From positions 1-16,792 of the forward strand of contig SLCJ01000343.1 in NCBI GenBank assembly GCA_007125835.1: a stretch of 16,792 bases of DNA, in the 5' to 3' direction. The translations under genes and the position numbers were made by a program. The notes under the pieces were generated by a model that did not search any database, was not told the DNA's origin, and was given only the letters and a program-made list of their open reading frames with translations. This stretch comes from Verrucomicrobiales bacterium. GTDB lineage: Bacteria > Verrucomicrobiota > Verrucomicrobiia > Verrucomicrobiales > SLCJ01. Position 1 is the first letter of the stretch. Each line of letters starts with the position of its first letter. This document shows positions 14,849 through 16,792 of the stretch, one piece after another.

Positions 14849-14879
14849 AGCGCTTGCTTCTTCAGGCGCTGTTTTCCTT
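14849..14879 (+). terminator. Intrinsic terminator of the repeat-protein gene
   Basis: AGCGCTTG (14849-14856) pairs with CAGGCGCT (14863-14870) through eight pairs, one a wobble, with loop CTTCTT. GTTTTCCTT follows. It lies 67 bases after the stop at 14781. Confidence 0.7.
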
Positions 14880-14880
14880 C

Positions 14881-14911
14881 GCGTGAAAGCGACCAATGAT
14901 CGCCTTCACGT
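14881..14911 (-). terminator. Strong hairpin just beyond the pyrD stop
   Basis: On the plus strand GTGAAAGCGA (14883-14892) pairs with TCGCCTTCAC (14900-14909) over ten pairs, one of them an A-C mismatch here but a G-U wobble in the minus-strand RNA. A C-G pair extends it. The loop is seven bases. It starts 16 bases after the pyrD stop on the minus strand. No T run follows, so it may be a barrier or RNA-stabilising hairpin rather than a classical terminator. Confidence 0.5.
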
Positions 14912-14926
14912 TGCCGTGCTCACACG

Positions 14927-15982
14927 CTATCCCATCGCTCCCAGCCGTTCGACACAATCGGCGACGAGTTGGGGACCGTGGTAGATGAATCCGGTGTAAA
15001 GTTGGATGAGCGTGGCTCCCGCCTCGATTTTTTCGGCGGCATCGGCGGCGCTGTGGATTCCTCCGACGCCGATGATGGGGATCGAGGGATCGAGCACGCC
15101 GCGCAGGCGGCGGATCACTTCGGTGCTGGCGTCGCGCAAAGGCAGGCCGGACAGACCGCCGGTTTCCTTCGCGTGGGGCAGGCCTTCAACAGTATCCCGA
15201 GCCAGCGTGGTATTGGTGGCGATCACAGCATCCACTTTCGTCTCGGCAAAAACCCCGGCCATGGCGGTGAGTTCGCCTTCGCCCAGATCGGGAGCTATCT
15301 TGATGGCGACGGGCAGCGGAGCCCCTTTCTTGCGGGCAAGGGCGTCGCGCTCTTCCATCAGCGGTTCGATCACGCCGCGCAGTGCGTCGGCAGCCTGAAG
15401 TTCGCGCAGGCCTGGAGTGTTGGGCGATGAAAAATTGACGGCAATGTAGTCAGCCACCGGGGCGGCGGCGCGCAGGCAGGCGAGGTAGTCGTCCACAGCC
15501 CGTTCATTAGGCGTGATCTTATTGCGCCCGATATTGACGCCGAGGATGCCCCGGTAGCGGCGCTTGCGCAGTCGTGCTACGGCAGCATCCACCCCGCCAT
15601 TGTTGAAGCCCATGCGATTGACAATTCCCTCGGCCGTCACCAAGCGAAAAAGCCGAGGCTTCGCATTCCCCGGCTGCGCAAGCGGCGTAAGCGTCCCGAC
15701 CTCGATAAACCCGAAACCAAGGGCCCCCAGCGCATCCACCGCCACGGCATCCTTGTCGAGCCCGGCGGCGAGGCCCACCGCATTGGGAAACTCAAGGCCC
15801 ATGCAACGCACCGGTGTTCCCGGCGGCGGGGCGTCGCCGCGCAAACCGAGGAAGCGGCTCACCCCAAGTCCCGCCATGGTCACATGGTGTGCCGTCTCCG
15901 GATCCAGGTGGAAAAGGGCCTCGCGGGCCAGAGGATAGGCGAGGGCGGCAGTGCGGGCAGTGCGGGAAAACGTGCGATCCAT
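14927..15982 (-). CDS. pyrD: Dihydroorotate dehydrogenase (quinone), class 2
   Basis: 351 residues from the ATG at 15982. It oxidises dihydroorotate to orotate with FMN and passes electrons to membrane quinone. The N-terminal helices (PLAREALFHLDPETAHH) are the class 2 membrane and quinone-tunnel extension. NPVG-type residues appear as NAVGLAAGLDKD, then GFGFIEVGTLTPLAQPGN, NRMGFNN and the catalytic serine in NFSSPNTPGLR (about residue 186). IKIAPDL, ATNTT, GGLSG, GVGGI and LYTGFIYHGP form the FMN phosphate site. A longer frame reaches a TTG at 16021, but the ATG is preferred because homologues begin near it. It is divergent from glyS, with 202 bases between the two starts. Confidence 0.95.
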   Translation of the reverse strand: MDRTFSRTARTAALAYPLAREALFHLDPETAHHVTMAGLGVSRFLGLRGDAPPPGTPVRCMGLEFPNAVGLAAGLDKDAVAVDALGALGFGFIEVGTLTPLAQPGNAKPRLFRLVTAEGIVNRMGFNNGGVDAAVARLRKRRYRGILGVNIGRNKITPNERAVDDYLACLRAAAPVADYIAVNFSSPNTPGLRELQAADALRGVIEPLMEERDALARKKGAPLPVAIKIAPDLGEGELTAMAGVFAETKVDAVIATNTTLARDTVEGLPHAKETGGLSGLPLRDASTEVIRRLRGVLDPSIPIIGVGGIHSAADAAEKIEAGATLIQLYTGFIYHGPQLVADCVERLGAMG

Positions 15983-16069
15983 GTGTTTCCCACTGATGGC
16001 GCAGGCCGCGCCCCCGCGCAAGTGCGGCGGGGGGCGGCGGTAGGGACGATGCGAATGCTGCTTGGGCGC

Positions 16070-16089
16070 AGGCCCCTTGGTTTGGGCCT
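16070..16089. other. Hairpin in the pyrD-glyS divergent region
   Basis: AGGCCC (16070-16075) pairs with GGGCCT (16084-16089) around an eight-base loop; CTTT follows on the plus strand. It would fall in the leader of either gene. Its role is unknown. The remaining 202 bases between the starts show no convincing -35/-10 pair. Confidence 0.3.
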
Positions 16090-16184
16090 CTTTCCGGTTG
16101 CTTTAGCCGTGCATCGGCGGTTGGGTGGGCACATTCCGGCGGCCCGTCCGCCACGTCATCCCATCACCGACATTTCCTCTCACC

Positions 16185-16792
16185 ATGGCCGAAAAAGAAA
16201 GCGAAAAAATGGAGAAACTCGTCAGCCTTTGCAAGCGCAGAGGCTTCATCTTCCAGTCCTCCGAAATCTACGGCGGCATCAACGGATTCTGGGACTACGG
16301 CCCGGCCGGTGCCGAGCTGAAACGCAACCTGCGCGACCTCTGGTGGCAGACCATGACCCGCGATCGCGACGACGTCGTCGGCCTCGATGCCACCATCGTC
16401 CTGCATCCGAAAGTGTGGGCGGCCTCTGGCCATGTCGACACATTCACCGACCCGATGGTCGATTGCAAAACCTGCAAAGGACGTTTCCGCGCCGACCAAC
16501 TCGACGACACACCCTGCCCGCAAAAACCCTCGAAATGCGTCGCCGCCTGCGAAGGCGAGAAAACAGAGCCCCGCGCCTTCAACCTGATGTTCCAGACGCA
16601 CGTCGGACCGGTGATCAGCGACGAGAACAAAGCATACCTGCGCCCCGAAACCGCGCAGGCGATTTTCGTGCAGTTCAAGAACGTCTTCGAAAGCTCGCGG
16701 GTGAAGATCCCCTTCGGCATCTGCCAAATCGGCAAAGCCTTCCGCAACGAGGTCAATCCACGCAATTACACCTTCCGCTCGCGCGAGTTCGA
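16185..16792 (+). CDS. glyS: Glycyl-tRNA synthetase, single-chain dimeric type (3' cut by window edge)
   Basis: The first 202 codons are present; the gene runs off the right edge. This class II enzyme attaches glycine to tRNA-Gly. [21 protein letters not shown] (class-specific glycine block), the [16 protein letters not shown] stretch and [18 protein letters not shown] (motif 2 region) identify the alpha2 type of archaea, eukaryotes and some bacteria, not the GlyQ/GlyS tetramer. A Cys-rich insert (CKTCKGRF, then Cys at CPQ and KC) may hold zinc. The ATG at 16185 has a CACC-ATG context with no Shine-Dalgarno. Confidence 0.95.
   Translation, partial: MAEKESEKMEKLVSLCKRRGFIFQSSEIYGGINGFWDYGPAGAELKRNLRDLWWQTMTRDRDDVVGLDATIVLHPKVWAASGHVDTFTDPMVDCKTCKGRFRADQLDDTPCPQKPSKCVAACEGEKTEPRAFNLMFQTHVGPVISDENKAYLRPETAQAIFVQFKNVFESSRVKIPFGICQIGKAFRNEVNPRNYTFRSREF

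Noticed and set aside
1..16792. CRISPR arrays, rRNA genes, integrases and complete insertion sequences
   Set aside because: No regularly spaced direct repeats, no rRNA-like sequence and no transposase with terminal inverted repeats were found; the RAYT has no such ends.

Overview
The window looks like a chromosomal segment of a GC-rich, Gram-negative bacterium, most probably a member of the Verrucomicrobiota (Opitutae-like). This is inferred from the gene set: lpxK (an outer membrane with lipid A), a secreted BNR-type sialidase-like enzyme, a eukaryotic-type single-chain glycyl-tRNA synthetase, and a secreted protein built from Trp/Asp-Pro repeats. Clear Shine-Dalgarno sequences are also largely absent. 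No marker gene here proves the taxonomy.

Left part (1-5000): the tail of an unidentified gene and its terminator; an exported vanadium-haloperoxidase-like protein (+); a convergent exported sialidase-like protein with a C-terminal lectin-like domain (-); a 340-bp gene-free stretch with short inverted motifs; and a REP-associated tyrosine transposase (RAYT, -). The RAYT has a REP-like bulged hairpin inside its 3' end and two tandem 21-bp hairpin repeats in its 5' leader.

Middle (5000-10450): an NtrC-type sigma-54 activator with an eroded receiver and a truncated Fis helix-turn-helix. Its stop codon lies one base from a convergent tRNA-Arg(CCG). A plus-strand run follows: thrB (homoserine kinase), lpxK (lipid A 4'-kinase), a DPM1-like family 2 glycosyltransferase and mpg (3-methyladenine DNA glycosylase), closed by a good intrinsic terminator. 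A perfect 38-bp tandem duplication covers the end of lpxK.

Right part (10360-14780): a decayed two-gene defence-type cassette. The RloA/AbiLi-like ATPase is reduced to its first ~11 and last ~35 codons. The following RloB/AbiLii-like TOPRIM-type gene is almost full length but has one in-frame amber codon. A diverged copy of the first ~16 codons of aguB lies upstream of the cassette, and the intact aguB-aguA pair (agmatine to putrescine) lies downstream. A secreted or membrane-anchored repeat protein follows.

Far right (14850-16792): two hairpins between convergent genes, pyrD class 2 (-), and divergently the start of glyS (+), cut by the window edge.

The most notable observations are the decayed RloAB pair with its flanking aguB fragment, the RAYT with hairpins at both ends, and the regulator whose DNA-binding domain breaks off next to a tRNA gene. 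No intact, clearly novel system was found.
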